From NCBI GenBank assembly GCA_007026445.1, contig VDMD01000002.1:620001-684000 (forward strand): 64,000 bases of DNA. The letters are read 5' to 3'. This document shows positions 20,061 to 32,318 of this stretch, piece after piece; the stretch's first letter is position 1, and the number at the start of each line of letters is the position of its first letter. The DNA is from Schizophyllum amplum. Lineage: Eukaryota > Basidiomycota > Agaricomycetes > Agaricales > Schizophyllaceae. A program made the position numbers and the translations under genes. The notes beneath the pieces were generated by a model that had not been told where the DNA came from, ran no database searches, and saw only the letters and a program-made list of their open reading frames with translations.

Positions 20061-22139
20061 ATGCTTGCGCAGCATGTGTGCTTACCAAGTGCTATTCTCG
20101 CCGCCGCCGGTCTCATAGGAATCTGCTGTGCTTGCTCTGTCGTCTATTGTCTCTGGTTCTCGCCACTCAGCAGTGTCCCTGGCCCGTGGTATGCTGCCGT
20201 ATCCGACTTCTGGCTTAAGACGCACGTCGCGCGTCTACAACAATGCATGACTGTACACGAGCTTTTCGCCAAGTACGGCCCCGTCGTCCGTGTGGGTCCG
20301 AATCGCCTCGTATTCAAGGATATGGCTGGCATCAAGGCTGTCTATTCGGTATACAAGTTTGACAAAGGCCCGGCATACAAGGGAATCAGAACTTCGTGCG
20401 TAGTCGCGCTCCAGACTACTCGCAGAATTGACAATCTGTATCCACAGGAGTGACGCAGATCAAGCGTTAGTGACCATTACTCCCTCAAAACGACGGCGCT
20501 CCTGACTATCCTCAGTATGACAATACTCGAGCATGCCGCGCATAGCGCGCGACGCAAAGCGTGGTCACCACACTATACGACTAACAATCTCGCTAAGTTC
20601 CAGCCAGACATGCGCTACGCCGCACGAGAGCTCATAACAGTACGCGTCGCATTTCTCCCGAGCACGCATAGCGCTCACGCATACCACTCAGTCCATTGCT
20701 TTCCTTCGGAGCAACGAGCCAGTCGATTGCCTCATCCTATTTCGGCACTTCACAATTGAGGTGATCATGTCCAGCTTGTATGGTTGCCGCCTCGACGCGC
20801 TCAAGAACTGGAGCACGGGGTCGAAGGTCCCTGTTTGCGAGGCGATCGGGTACTTCCCAATACAGGCCACCCTTGTAAGTCCTCTATTTTGTCTCTAGTC
20901 TCTAATTCAGGGTCGACGTCAACTGCCTTCAGCGTAGCTCTGTTCCTTCCTGGCTGTGGGCGTTGGCTTGCAAGGTGCCCCACTACACCTGGCAGCAGCT
21001 ATGCAATGCAGACACGACGATAATCGAGGTTCGGTTCCGCCGTCCATCGTATCTATGTGTCTCATTGGGAGCGCAGTTCGCCCGGAACCACATACGCGAA
21101 ATTCGCAGGCATATGGACGCAGGCAAAAGCCATGACGACAAGGTGCCCATGGTTTTGCGCCTTCTGGAGCACCGTACGTCTACGACTGGAACACCGCTGC
21201 GCGAGGAGGACATAATCGCAGAAGCTGTGGGTCATATGTGAGTCGCGTCTTTCCTGTTCAATCGTTCAGGACTTACAGACGCTGTTGCCCAGGATTGCAG
21301 GAACCGACACGACAGCCATCACACTGTCCTACCTCTGCTGGGAGCTTGCGCGGCACCCGGATATAGCCATGAAGCTTCAGGTTGAGCTGGACTGTGTGAT
21401 GGACGACCCGGCAATCGTACCAGACATTGCAGTGCTGCAAGCTCTGCCGTATCTCAACGCGTTCGTGAAGGAAGGTAAAACCCGGCAGCCATTGTCCTCG
21501 CAGTTCGTGGTCTGACTGACCTTCAGGTCTTCGCCTTTACGGTGCGGGACCCAGTCTTCTAGAGCGCGTTGTGCGTGAGACGCCCTCGGGTCAGCCGTTT
21601 AGTATCGCGGGGTATGATCTTCCCGCCGGTACCGTGGTAGCAGCGCAGGTCAGCACGCCCTTCTTGTGATCACCAACTTGGTCGTTTGATGCTGACAATA
21701 CACGCCAAGTCCTGGAGCCTCAGTCGAGACCCTGCCGTCTTCCCTTCTCCTGAAGAGTTTTATCCAGAACGCTGGTTGGTCGAGGACACGAGCGCTATGT
21801 CCGCGCATCTATGCCCCTTTGGCTTCGGCACACGAATCTGTGGCGGGCAGAACGTTGCGCAGATCATGTTGCGGATAGGTGTCGCGGCGATCGCGCGTAA
21901 CTTCTGCATTGAGGTGCCCCCGGAGACGACAGAGCAGTCTATGGCCATCTGCGATGCGTTTGTGCGTTACGTTGGTGTTGATTCCCCTGCGCGACGACTG
22001 ACTTGACCGTGAAATAGGTGATCTTCCCGAAGGCGATGGCGTGCAAGGTATGTACCTTCTTCATCGCATGTAATCAAGGACGGTCGCTGATCACATTCGG
22101 CAGCTTGCCTTCCACCCTCGTGCGAACAAGCTAGGCTGA
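20061..22139 (+). CDS. Cytochrome P450 monooxygenase (copy 1, intact)
   Basis: The protein of about 520 residues opens with a membrane anchor (AILAAAGLIGICCACSVVYC) and the Pro-rich hinge LSSVPGPWYAAVSDFW. It has the I-helix oxygen motif AGTDTTAITLSY, the K-helix ExxR as EGLRL, the PERW motif (FYPERWLVED) and the heme loop FGFGTRICGGQN with its Cys ligand. At least ten short introns were placed and the frame stays open throughout; the end is HPRANKLG. It would be an ER-bound, NADPH-reductase-dependent oxidase of unknown substrate. A close paralogue with the same architecture lies at 29311-31357 on the other strand, and a relic of a third at about 27000. Confidence 0.9.
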
Positions 22140-22717
22140 GGGCGCTCTCAATCCCATGTGACACCTGGAACCGCTTTGGAAAACTTGGTACGGCTCCTGC
22201 CGTTCACTTACTTATCTCTAGTATTTCGTCTTTCCGTCACTGTCTCACACCGCCAGAAAGTCATGACCTCGTCTCTATATTATATGTGCGCAGGCGGATA
22301 AGAATATGAGAGTGGTGTCTCCTCCACCTTAGGGCACAGGCAAAGCACTACGGACAAGACACGTATAAGTATCCGAGACGAAAAGAGTATGCAGAGGCGA
22401 ACCAAGGCGTCGTAAAGATCATGCATGAGACGGTCCGTATAGCTTAGGTATATTTAAATATGTTCGTGCGGGAAGCAGGTAAGTAATGAGGTGAAGACCA
22501 AGCGATGAAGTGAAGATGGAAGCGGGGCGTAGTTCCCAGATGAGAAGACAACAAGCGAGTGGAAACAAGAGTGTCATGTCGTGAGGCGAGAAATACATGA
22601 CCCCCTCAGCGGGAGGTGGGCGTGATACGTTAGCGACAAATATACGTATATGGGGTGCGCAGGATGGAATGCGTCGAAGGTAGGTCGAGGAGGTGTAACG
22701 ATAACGTTCGGCGGATG
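22140..22717. other. Convergent intergenic region
   Basis: The 3' flanks of the P450 and of the kinase gene meet here. Sequence is AT-richer than the genes; no gene or repeat element was recognised. Confidence 0.5.
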
Positions 22718-24992
22718 TTAAGTCAAGCTCGGCCACTTGAGCCTCAAGCCCTCCAACCAGCGCATGTAGAGCAGCTCGGCGATCGGCGACTTGCTCTTCG
22801 GCGGCTCCTCCTTGACCTCGGGGACCGGCTCCGACGTCGACGGCAGGCCCGACACGTCCTCTTCCTCCGTCACGACGAGGCCCTTCGCCGTCATCACGCT
22901 CTTGCGCACCACACGCTTGTGCGGGAAGAGCTCGCGCGCGGTCTGGACGTGTTGTCGGACGGCGGCGTTGCTACGATGGGGTGTCAGTGATGCTGCATTT
23001 CGTATGTGGAAAACATGTACGCACTCATTGATGCCTGACAGTATGTCGAGGATGACCTTGTACGCCAGTTCCGGATTCGCCTCCTTGAGGTCCGTGAACC
23101 CGCGCGACAACATACTCAACGACTCAATCTCGCGCGCATCCATATCGTCCCTGATAGTCTGCGACAAATCCAGTCAGCCTCAAATACGTCGCTGGCCCGC
23201 TCACGAACTCACATTATGGAGGATAGGCAGCACGACTTCGTCGACAATACTTGTGCCAGCCTTCCCTGCCTCGCTCGCCATCCGCTTGTGTGTCGTGGAA
23301 GGCGGGGACAGGGGCGACGAGTTGCTGCTTGCCTCTCTCCTCAAGCTGCCCACGAACTCCGTCGAGAGCCGCAGGGAGCCTGCTGCGTCCACCTTCTTTA
23401 CGGGGCGGATCGTGTCGACACCCGACCCAAGGTCCGCTTCCCGTAGCGCGTGTCCCTGCCCATTCTTCGCGCTCCGCTCCGCGTAGGACGATCTTCGCTG
23501 CGACGAGCGCAGCGAGCCAGCATTATACGCCGGCGGGGGCGTCGAGTCGTCCGTCGGTGTCGCTGGCGTGTGCGTATCGGCTGACGAGCCGTCATCGCTC
23601 GACAGCTGCGGCAGGTCCTTCTCCGTTGGCGTACCCTTGATCACCACTGTCGAGTGGAGTGCATCCGGGTTCATGCCCAAGGAGATGGGGTCGCTGCCCC
23701 TCGTCGCAGCCTCAGAGCCTATCGTGGACACGGTGTCTTCATCCTCCTCTGGTACCATGCCTGGCGGCATCTCCAGATCCTTAGCCATACTCCGATATGT
23801 GCCCATGGCGCTTGCGCTGCTGCGGATGGTGTCGAAGTTCCATTCGCTACGCACTGAGCCATCCCACGCCATGCTATTCCGCACGGTGGGCTGGTACATC
23901 TGGTTTCCTTTCGGTGACCGCGCGCGGTAGTCCGTGTACCGCTCGATGAGTTCAGTGAGATAGGACGTCTTCCGTGCACTCCTGATAAACCGGTGCTGCA
24001 GAAGCTCGTTGGCACTTGGGCGCTAGAACACAGCTCCTCAGCATCAATGTGGCAAATCAGCGATGTGAAGACCTACCGAATTCGGATCCTTCGTCAAACA
24101 CTGGCTGACAAAGTCTTTGAAGGCGACCGAGAAGGGACCCTCGAGAATAGGCGGTTTTGCCTTCGGGATGAGAAAGAGTACGCGCATGGGATGGTATTCG
24201 GCGAGCGGTGGCTCTCCCTTTGCCATTTCTATAGCGGTGATGCCGAGACTCCACATGTCAGCCTTCGCATCGTAACCCGCCTGTCTAATGACCTCCGGCG
24301 CCATCCAGAACGGTGTGCCAACGAAGGTGTGGCGCAGGGTCGTCGTGAGCTGTGCAGCGACACCGAAGTCGGCCAGCTTGACCTTGCCGGAGGAGGAGAG
24401 GAGGACGTTGGCAGCTTTGATGTCGCGGTGGATGGTCCCCTCAGCGTGCAGATAATCGAGGCCCAGGAGCAACTCGCGGCATATGACAGCGATGTGCGCC
24501 TCGGAGAATGTGCCGGCCTTGAGGAGGTCGAGGCAGGAGCCGCCAGCAAGGTACTCCATGACGATCCAGAGCTTGTACGAGACGACGAAGGAGCCATAGT
24601 AGCGCGTCACATATTCGGACTCGCACTGCGCCAGGCTCGCAATCTCCTGCTGGATCTCAGATATGTCGTCGTCAGAGTCCTCGAGATCTAGCAACTGCAT
24701 CAGGACGTGCGTTGACTATATGGCGCAGGCACGCACCTATCTGCTTAATGGCCACGATCTGCTTCGTCTCATTGTGGATAGCTTTGTACACGACGCCGAA
24801 GCTGCCCGTGCCGAGCTTCTCTAGCAGAGTATACTGGCTCGCAGGGTTGCTGCTGGGTATGGGGAACGGCTCGCGCATCCGACCGTGCTGCTCGGGGGGC
24901 GGTGACGTCGGCGACCTTGGCTGCTGGGCGCGAGACTGGGGAACGACGACGTTAGCATCAGAGCGCCGTCTTAGCTTCGAGCCTGGCGCCAT
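22718..24992 (-). CDS. STE20-family serine/threonine kinase, GCK-III type
   Basis: The ATG at 24992 ([12 protein letters not shown]) precedes a short disordered leader and an N-terminal kinase domain. It has the glycine loop [17 protein letters not shown] (catalytic Lys), [19 protein letters not shown] and [12 protein letters not shown] disordered Ser/Thr-rich linker of about 250 residues follows. The C-terminal helical segment ([20 protein letters not shown] ... [14 protein letters not shown]) fits the dimerisation region of GCK-III kinases (MST3/MST4, yeast Kic1/Sps1). Such kinases act with Mob/NDR (RAM or septation) pathways in cell polarity. About 720 residues; start and stop are well supported. 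Confidence 0.88.
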
Positions 24993-25911
24993 GGGAGGGG
25001 GAAGGAAAAGGTATATCAACGGCGCGTCATCGGCAGACGCTGATAGCCAGCCAACCCGGCGGGAAGGCAGCCTAGCACACGTGCTGCTGATGGGCCACCA
25101 GACCCGCCGCGCGCTCCATCATCTCATGCGTTCCCGTCCTGGATACCACTTGGTGCAAGCTGACTTTGCATGGGACAGAACTCGGATAGGAAGAATGTGA
25201 ATAGAAACTTGAAGGAAACTCACCATGAGAGTGGGTCACAAGCGACACTGAGTTGACGAGGCGTGCCGTGCGGCTGGCGGTCGCGAGGGCGCTGCCGTGT
25301 GCCCGCGGCCGGGTAAACGTCGATGGAAGCCTCTGGAAGGCGAAGCGTCCTGAGATCCCGAGAGCTTTGAGCGCGGCAAACGCCAGACGATGGTGGTAAG
25401 AGACAAGAACGACGGCGATGTCGATGACCGATAATTTAGACAGTATAATTTAGGTCAAATAAACGTTGTATACTTATGCCGTCCTGTCTGTTCGTAGAGT
25501 GGCGCGGCGTCCAGAGACAGTCTGCGAGCAGAACAAAAGAACAAGGCGATGGCAAAAAAGACGCGCGACAGGTCAGTATGACGCCAGTCAACAGCCGGCT
25601 TCCCGAGCCGTCGAGACGCTTTCGGGAAGATTACATGTGGTCCCCCTGAGGCTATTGCGCTGCTGCGTAACTCCTGACGCATGCCCGTTCAGGCTCAGCT
25701 GAGATGCAGGATATCTCAGATCATTACACGGGGCGCAATGGAGACGCAGAACGGAGACAGAGAATGCACAGGATCACTGAAGTGCGGCGGGCGAACGTAT
25801 AGCATATCATAGCATACAAGGTCATAGTGGTCGGTCGCGGACGCGGCATACAGCTTCCCAGCTCCCCTGGGGCCTCCCCTCAGCAGAAAACGCTCAGCGC
25901 AAAGTATGCAT
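24993..25911. other. Intergenic between the kinase and RPL35
   Basis: The first part is the kinase upstream region. No gene, RNA or repeat was recognised in these 0.9 kb; short open frames lack motifs. Confidence 0.45.
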
Positions 25912-26456
25912 CTACTCCGCCTTGAGCGCGTACTTCCGCCGCGGGAAGTTCTGCTCGCGCTTCGTCTGCTTCAGCGTCTTCAATGACAGCTCGTGCTGCA
26001 GGTGGGCAAGGTGTCAGTCGTGTAAGGGTGCACGCAGATACCGTACAACGCACCTTCGTCATGCGCCGGCGGATCGCGCGTGTCCGCTTTGTCCGGAGGT
26101 CGAGGGGGAGGTACTTCTTGCCCTTGTAGTACTCGCGCGTGTTCTGGCGCGCCTTCTGGTTCATCACCGTCATCACGCGCGCAATCGACTTGCGGACAGT
26201 GTTGCTGCAAACAAGGTGTGAGCATGCGAAGCCGATAAAGGAGGCTGCTTGTCCAACGCACATCTTGGTGAGCTTCGACGCGGAGCCACCGGCGATCTTC
26301 TGGACGCGGAGCGTCAAGAGCTCGTTCTTCAGCTCCAGCAGCTGCTTCGACAGATCATTTTTGGACCTGAGTGTATAATCAGCAAATCGTCTATATACGA
26401 AGCCAACAGAATACGCACTTGGACTGAAGCTCGTATGCCTTGACGCGACCAGACAT
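25912..26456 (-). CDS. RPL35: 60S ribosomal protein L35 (uL29 family)
   Basis: The spliced product of about 123 residues starts [13 protein letters not shown] and continues [34 protein letters not shown] and [20 protein letters not shown]. It ends with a basic tail, RKYALKAE. This is uL29, at the exit of the large-subunit tunnel where it contacts signal recognition particle and nascent-chain factors. Four short introns are present, the first soon after the start, as is common in ribosomal protein genes. The gene is complete. Confidence 0.95.
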
Positions 26457-26959
26457 TGTGAAGGTGGAAGGGTGGGATCTGGCGTACAGTAGTCAGACGA
26501 TGTCCTTGACAGCGTTCTCATAGCAGGATATGGAGGATCGGAGGAATGGGTGCATATAACGACAATGGGACGCCCGATCACAGCTAGCCGCTGCTTCGAC
26601 CGACGGAGACCCATCGTCATCGGACAAAAGTTGCACGGTTGGATAGAGGAGGGAGTGTGTGTTATGGTGTACGCCCAACGACGCCGAGAACGAGCAGCAA
26701 TTCGGTACGCACCTTGATGGACGACTGACCTGGCGACGACGGGGACGGCGGAAATCTCGATGTTAGGCACGTGATCTCACAGACTGTACAGCACATGCGG
26801 CATCTTCCGCAAACCACGTGAATTGCAAGTTCAACTTCAAGCACCTGCCGACCGTGAGCATTGTTATCAACCGCCTTGAAACTAAGCAATGAGCTGCATG
26901 GGCATCGTTGTGCTCGTGAGTGTACATTGTGATTATATCAACCCTTTGATCGCCAATGG
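26457..26959. other. Upstream region of RPL35
   Basis: No gene was recognised. The region includes CACGTG (about 26815-26820) and the 11-mer AAGTTCAACTT at 26827-26837, both possible regulatory sites. A GTGCGT sequence on the minus strand near 26713 could be the donor of an intron in the 5' UTR. Confidence 0.4.
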
Positions 26960-26964
26960 CGACA

Positions 26965-27100
26965 TGTAAGTATATAATGACAATTTTCGGCTCTGGCGAC
27001 GCTTCGACGGTAAAGGTCCCGACGAGTCGCGAAACCCAGCCGCATCATCGTCTGCGCCAGGTGCTGCCCGACGTTCGCTTGTGCCGAAGCCAATCGCAGG
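26965..27100 (-). pseudogene. Relic of a cytochrome P450 heme-binding region
   Basis: Reading the minus strand, one frame gives IGFGTS, the next gives VGQHLAQTMMRLGF, and the third gives FTVEASPEP. In order these correspond to the heme loop FGFGTRxCVGQ, helix L (LAQxMLRL) and the VEAPPET segment of the two P450 genes at 20061 and 29311. The pieces lie in three different frames, so at least two indels separate them; the Cys region is damaged and no other P450 exon is recognisable nearby. It is a short remnant of a third, related P450 copy. Confidence 0.7.
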
Positions 27101-27596
27101 TATTGGTGGAAGTAGTCTCCTTAGAGGGTCTACAGAACAGATAGGTAAGGTAATGGGACGAAAAAAAAATGGCAAGATATAATGACCGATACTTGTCATC
27201 GCAACGGGGCAGTCGCGCCGGCGGGTCTCCCCACTCTACTATCCCTCAATACCAACATTTGGGATGCATGTCACCCCATCCCGTACCCTTCAAAGTTGTA
27301 GGCTACTTCAGTGGTTGTGTTGTCGTTGTAAGCAGCGCAAGTTTGAACCTCTTCCCGAATCCTGCGCGCGCAGCTTGTGGTAATCGGGCTGCTGATCTTC
27401 AGTTCACGCTGGACAACACCACACCATTTTCGTCATTCCACCTTTGCGCACGGCAAAGCCCTGAGCCATTCAAGCGCAACAAGACCATCGATTTTGGCAC
27501 GCAGAATAACACACAGGGGAGCCCTTAGGTCATGTATCCATTTGTTTGAGTGTGTGTATCACAAGCGCTCTTCGTGCGGATGTAGACAGTCGTCGA
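27101..27596. other. Intergenic, no gene seen
   Basis: This lies between the P450 relic and the HIS6 stop codon. I looked for upstream exons of the relic (PERW, I-helix) and did not find them. Confidence 0.4.
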
Positions 27597-29010
27597 CTAT
27601 GCTGACCGTGCCTTCGCAGCTTTGTTTTTCTCTACCAGATCTAAGAAGTGCACAAGGGTGCCGCCAAAGATGTCCAACGCGCTAGAGGCAACGTCGTGAG
27701 TTTGGTTGATGGTATCTTCGAGACGGACAAGAGAAATGACAAATGCTCACCTGCCGTAGGTCAAGTCGACTCGCCCTCCTGATAGTTCATCGACGAGATC
27801 CAGGTCGCTGATGTCTAGCGCAGTATGTTAGTCGGTACGGAGACCCATTGGAGTACACGAGCAGATAGGACTCGTAGTTCTTGTTACGGACCTTTCGCGC
27901 CGCCTGCATACGTGGTGGGTATACGGACCCACTCGCCTAGTTCTGGAGAAGGAAGATGGGTGAGCAGGCCCGCCTTACTAAAGGGGGAAGACGCACTGCT
28001 GACGAGCTCTTGGTCGATGCCTTGACATAGGCCTTCCACGTCGGCGGCATGAATCAGGAATTCGCTACGAACAAATCGGTTATAGGCAAATCATCCAGCA
28101 AAGGAGAAACAGAGGCATACCTGCAGTACTCAGATAACATGTCCAGCGAGTCTGGGCAAACGTAAACAAAGACGCGCATGTTGTACTCAAGAGGAAATGC
28201 AGCTCACCCTGATTGACCTCCATGTCGGTTATATCCTGCCATTTGTTCATGGCAACAAGCCACGAGTCTCCTCGCCTGCGACAGCTATACTCAAAAGATA
28301 GGACGATCAACGGCAGGTTCAAAAAGCAGGAAGTATATTCGCACCTCACATCGACCACTAGGCGCTCCTTGCCTACCTCCGACGAGAGCCTCCGAAGGCG
28401 CTCGAGCGAGAACTTGGCGTTCGGGAAGAGAAAGGAGGTTACGATGACCTGCACAAGCAGACGAACTATGTGTGAGGAATTTGGGCCCGTGCCGTCTGTG
28501 CGAAGGCGAACCGAACTTTGCTGGCTCCTGCGTCTAACCATTGGCGCGCGTTCTCGTCCGTGATGCCACCGCCGACCTGCAGTCCGCCTATGAAGATGAT
28601 TAAGCGCGTCAGTAACCTGCCTTGCCATTGTGTGGACAAGAGATCGCACCTGGCCATGCCGCCAGCGCCTGCCGCGCAGCGTCGTCGTTGCCTTTCCCGA
28701 GCTTGATAACGTGTACGCCTTCGAGGTTGTGTTCATGGTACATGCGTGCAAAGTCTGCAGGAGACTGGCTACCATACAGCAAGAGCAATATTGTAAAGAC
28801 AGAAATGCATTTGTTCCGGAGCGAAGGGAGATGGGACGTAAGTTCGTGTAGTTCCTCACGATCGAACGCGACGCACCTGGCCACAAAATTTGTCTTCAAA
28901 GACTCAGGCGCGCTATCCGAGAGCGTTCCCCCCACTATCTGCTTGACTTGACCATCGTGCAGGTCGATGCACGGGCGAAAGAGACTGTGCCTTCGCGGCT
29001 GAGCCGACAT
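27597..29010 (-). CDS. HIS6: Phosphoribosylformimino-5-aminoimidazole carboxamide ribotide isomerase
   Basis: This enzyme performs the fourth step of histidine biosynthesis, an Amadori rearrangement on a TIM-barrel, in the cytosol. The ATG at 29010 ([20 protein letters not shown]) places the catalytic Asp in [17 protein letters not shown] as usual; an upstream in-frame ATG at 29142 would add a Ser-rich leader and seems unlikely. Further motifs are [50 protein letters not shown] and the terminal phosphate loop GSALDIFGG. About 265 codons are split by many short introns; the last exon ends KAAKARSA. Confidence 0.9.
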
Positions 29011-29310
29011 GATATTTATCGTAGTTTCGATGTTCGGCGCGTTGATGCGTGACAAGAAGGACGGGCCCAAAGAAGTGGCTGGTGAGGAAGTACTGGTCGT
29101 CGGAGAAGAGAGATGGCTAGATGATGAGTTTCTGGACAGCACGATTCACATCACCATTGATCGCGTCGCTCGATAAGGAAGGTATTGTACTTCAGCAACG
29201 TGACAATGACATGGAGACGTGCGCGCGAAGAGTCTACCTTGTCGAGTAAAAGAAAGTAATTTAGCCTTATATTTGGCGCGTGCACATAGACCTCTTTACG
29301 GGAGCCCTAC

Positions 29311-31357
29311 TCAAATCCGGCGGGGAATAAATCTCAACTAATAACAAGTGCATGAGAGAGATAAACATTTAAATTGCAGCATATGCTCACCTTGCAAGAC
29401 ATGGAAGCCGGAAATATTATCTGTTTGGAATTTAGTCTTTGTTTGTCTGCACAGTGAGTCAAAGACGCACAAACATGTCCCGTATGTCCATGCTCCTGCT
29501 GTTCGTTTCCGGAGGAGCTTCGACGTCAAACCTCATGACAAGCCCCGCGACCGTCAGTCTCAGCATCAACTGAGCAAGGGTCTGCCCAACGCATGCCCTT
29601 GTGCCAAACCCATAGGGGAAGAGATGGGCAGCCATCGCACTCGTATCTTCAGAAAGCCACCGTTCTGGCATAAACTCTTCCGGAGAGATGAAAACGGATG
29701 GATCCCTGCTCAGACTCCATGACTGCAGAAGCTTGCGTAAGCGAACGCATCATAATCAAAGAGACTCAGGCTTACCTGCGCCCCAACAAGTGTTCCTGCT
29801 GGAAGGTCATATTCCAGGAGACTGAAGGGTTCGGAATTTGTTTTCACGCCTGGAACGACGCGTTCGAGAAGACTGGGAGCTGACCCATACAGGCGAAGGC
29901 CTACGCGGACGTCCCTAGTTAGCTTGTGATTTGTGAGAGAATACGACAGGCTCGCCTTCTTTGAGGAACGCATTGAGATACGGTAGCGTTAGGACCGACA
30001 TGTCGACGGAGCTGCCATCCGCAAAGCTCTCTAGCTCAGAACGCAATCTCTGCACCACGTCGGGTCGCTGGCTTAGCGTATAGCACATGTAGGACAGCGT
30101 TGTTGCCGTAGTATCCGTGCCAGCGACTCTGATGTCAATTGTTAGCCTAGAGAATTCATGATTTCGTGAAGATCCGTCGTACGTATGCCCTATGGCCTCC
30201 GCAGTGACGTCCAGGCTAGGAAGCCCGCTTTCGAGTAGGCGTTGCACCATAGGCTTTCTATCCTTCATCAGGCCGGAATCCATCTTCGCGCGCAGCTCCT
30301 CCACGCGGTCGCTGACATACTGAACATAATCAGCAAAGCCTCGAGCCGCGCAACAAAGTACGCACGTCCTGCACAATCTCACTCGCAGCGCAGAATTGCC
30401 GCCAGCGCGCATTCGGGAACATCGAGATAGGCGCCCAGAACCATGACGGAAGTGTGTTACGCTGAATGACATCAGTTCTTTGAAGATGCATGCCTTTGCT
30501 TCGTTCACGTACCAAAACGCCAACTCGAACAAAGTCGTTAAGCAGCAAGGACAGGGCTCTCAGTGCCAGACGCCCACAGCTGCACGGCGTCGAGGTGGCA
30601 GTCGTAAGCAGTTACTAGAATCACGTCCATCATGAGGTGATGAAACATGGCCAGGCAATCTACGGGCTTGTCGATGGTCTCCAGAGTCTGCAGTGTGAGT
30701 CGAAAAATATTCAGCGGTCCACTTGCGCGCGAGGTAGAACTGCAACACGACACATACTGACAGCATCGTCCCAACGATTGCTTGAATCTCGGGCTCGAAG
30801 CTACGCATATTGTCCGGTGTATAATGAGGCGCGACGATCTTCCGCCGCGCACTATGAGGAGCGTGCTCCAGAATAGAGAACCTATGGATCTGACCTCAAA
30901 CGGCGACTACAGGATGCAGAGAAACAGCCTACGCCTGGAAACCTTTCCTACACGAACCCCTTGAGTCTCATGGTCCGGAATCGGAACGAGCAAACCCGAC
31001 TCACACCCACGAGCCAGTCCTGTAGAACGGCCCTTTGTCAAACCGGCCAACCGAGTAGACGCTCTTCAGGCCCGCCACGTCGTTGAACGCGACGCGATTC
31101 GGGCCAATACGCACAATAGGTCCATACGTCTCGAAGAGCCCGTGTATAATCTTGCTCTGTCGTAGGCGAACTACGCAACTCAAGAAATATATATCGGATA
31201 CTGCCGCGTACCAGGGCCCCGGGATATGGCGAAGCGGCGAGAGGTAGAGGGTGAAAACAGCGCGGATGAGCCAGTAGAGCAAGGCCGCGAGAGCGAGCGA
31301 GAAGAGTGGAAGGCCGAGTCCAACGGTTGGTAGCAGGAAGAGGTTGACCATGTTCAT
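29311..31357 (-). CDS. Cytochrome P450 monooxygenase (copy 2) with a reading-frame break
   Basis: This has the same architecture as the P450 at 20061: membrane anchor, HIPGPWYAAVSDIY, AGTDTTATTLSYMCY, KEGLRL (ExxR, split by an intron), FMPERWLSED and the heme loop YGFGTRACVGQ. Intron positions match copy 1, including the GT donor after exon 1. One joint fails: the exon holding LDAVQLWASGTESPVLAA meets TAA at 30538-30540. The conserved continuation NDFVRVGVL follows immediately in another frame. No normal-size intron bridges this, so a small indel is likely (pseudogene or assembly error). The final exon LRFIPRRI ends at 29311. Substrate is unknown. Confidence 0.8.
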
Positions 31358-32318
31358 TGCTAAGCCTCAGGAATCAGGATTGCTGGGCAGGTTGAGTGCA
31401 AGGAGCAGACTGTGCTACTAGACCACGCGTATCTCCCGCAGTGCGTGCTTATCGATTCCACCAGTGACCAGTCTAAAGGAGTCAGATCTTTCACGAGCGT
31501 TCTGCACACGAGGCCGGTCGGAGGACTCCAGACTGCAGGTGACCCTCTGCCGTTGGAGTCCATGGGCGCGTGACGATGGACGACGAGAACAAAGATGGCA
31601 CGTGACGGCATTTCCCGAAAAGGCATGCCCCTTGCATGCCCTGCAAAATTCAACTTTGCACGTGACTGAGCAATTCATCTGTACGTCTTCCTTCAATTTC
31701 GAGTCGCAAATTTCATAGAATATCGACACGAATGCATGAGATAAACCCTATGAACATCAAAGTTCCTAGATACACAAGTCGCACGACATGTACAGGACCA
31801 TAAGTGTACGTGTACATGCGATATAAATTATATCCACACACGAACGGAACCGGGAGCGCGGAAGCGTCCGTGAAGCCACGTAGTAGTGTTGGTATCGTCC
31901 ACGATAAATGAGGGACAGGTGTCGGTGACGGCTAAGACGGGAGAGGAGGATAGGTCTGGCAGGTTAGAGGGTGGCGGATGTAGTGGTGGAGGACTGCCGA
32001 TGGTAGGTGACACCAAAGGCAGGGCGCATCGAGCGCGGAAGGGCACGTCTGTAGCGACATCACGTCAGAGGACACGGCAAAGAGCGGCGGGGATTACGAT
32101 AGTCAGATGTACTATGTAGCTGGCGGCGGGCAAGAAATGCGGGCTGGCAATGAGGCAAGTGGGCTGGTAGGTAGGTAAGGCAGATGGGCAGGTATGCAGA
32201 TGGACAGTTCAAGTAGTATGCTATGTGCGGGGGCGGGCGAGGCAGATGTGTGGCAGTCTAGGTTGAGGTAGTGGGTTGCGACGGTGTAGCGGCAGTAGTT
32301 CGTGAAACCGTGAGGGCC
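31358..32318. other. Upstream region of P450 copy 2 and 3' flank of chitin deacetylase
   Basis: No gene was recognised in 0.96 kb. Two identical CACGTGAC octamers lie at 31599-31606 and 31659-31666, 240-310 bp before the P450 start. Between them is a GCATGC direct repeat. The part near 32160-32260 is rich in short GGTA/GGCA units. Confidence 0.45.
31599..31666. promoter_or_regulatory. Paired CACGTGAC sites (possible bHLH sites)
   Basis: Two exact CACGTGAC copies start 60 bp apart in the same orientation upstream of P450 copy 2. CACGTG is the E-box core bound by bHLH factors. Function is inferred only. Confidence 0.35.

Noticed and set aside
19574..20218. 214-residue plus-strand open frame before P450 copy 1
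   Set aside because: Runs into the P450 first exon in a different frame; no motif, no signal peptide, no splice support.
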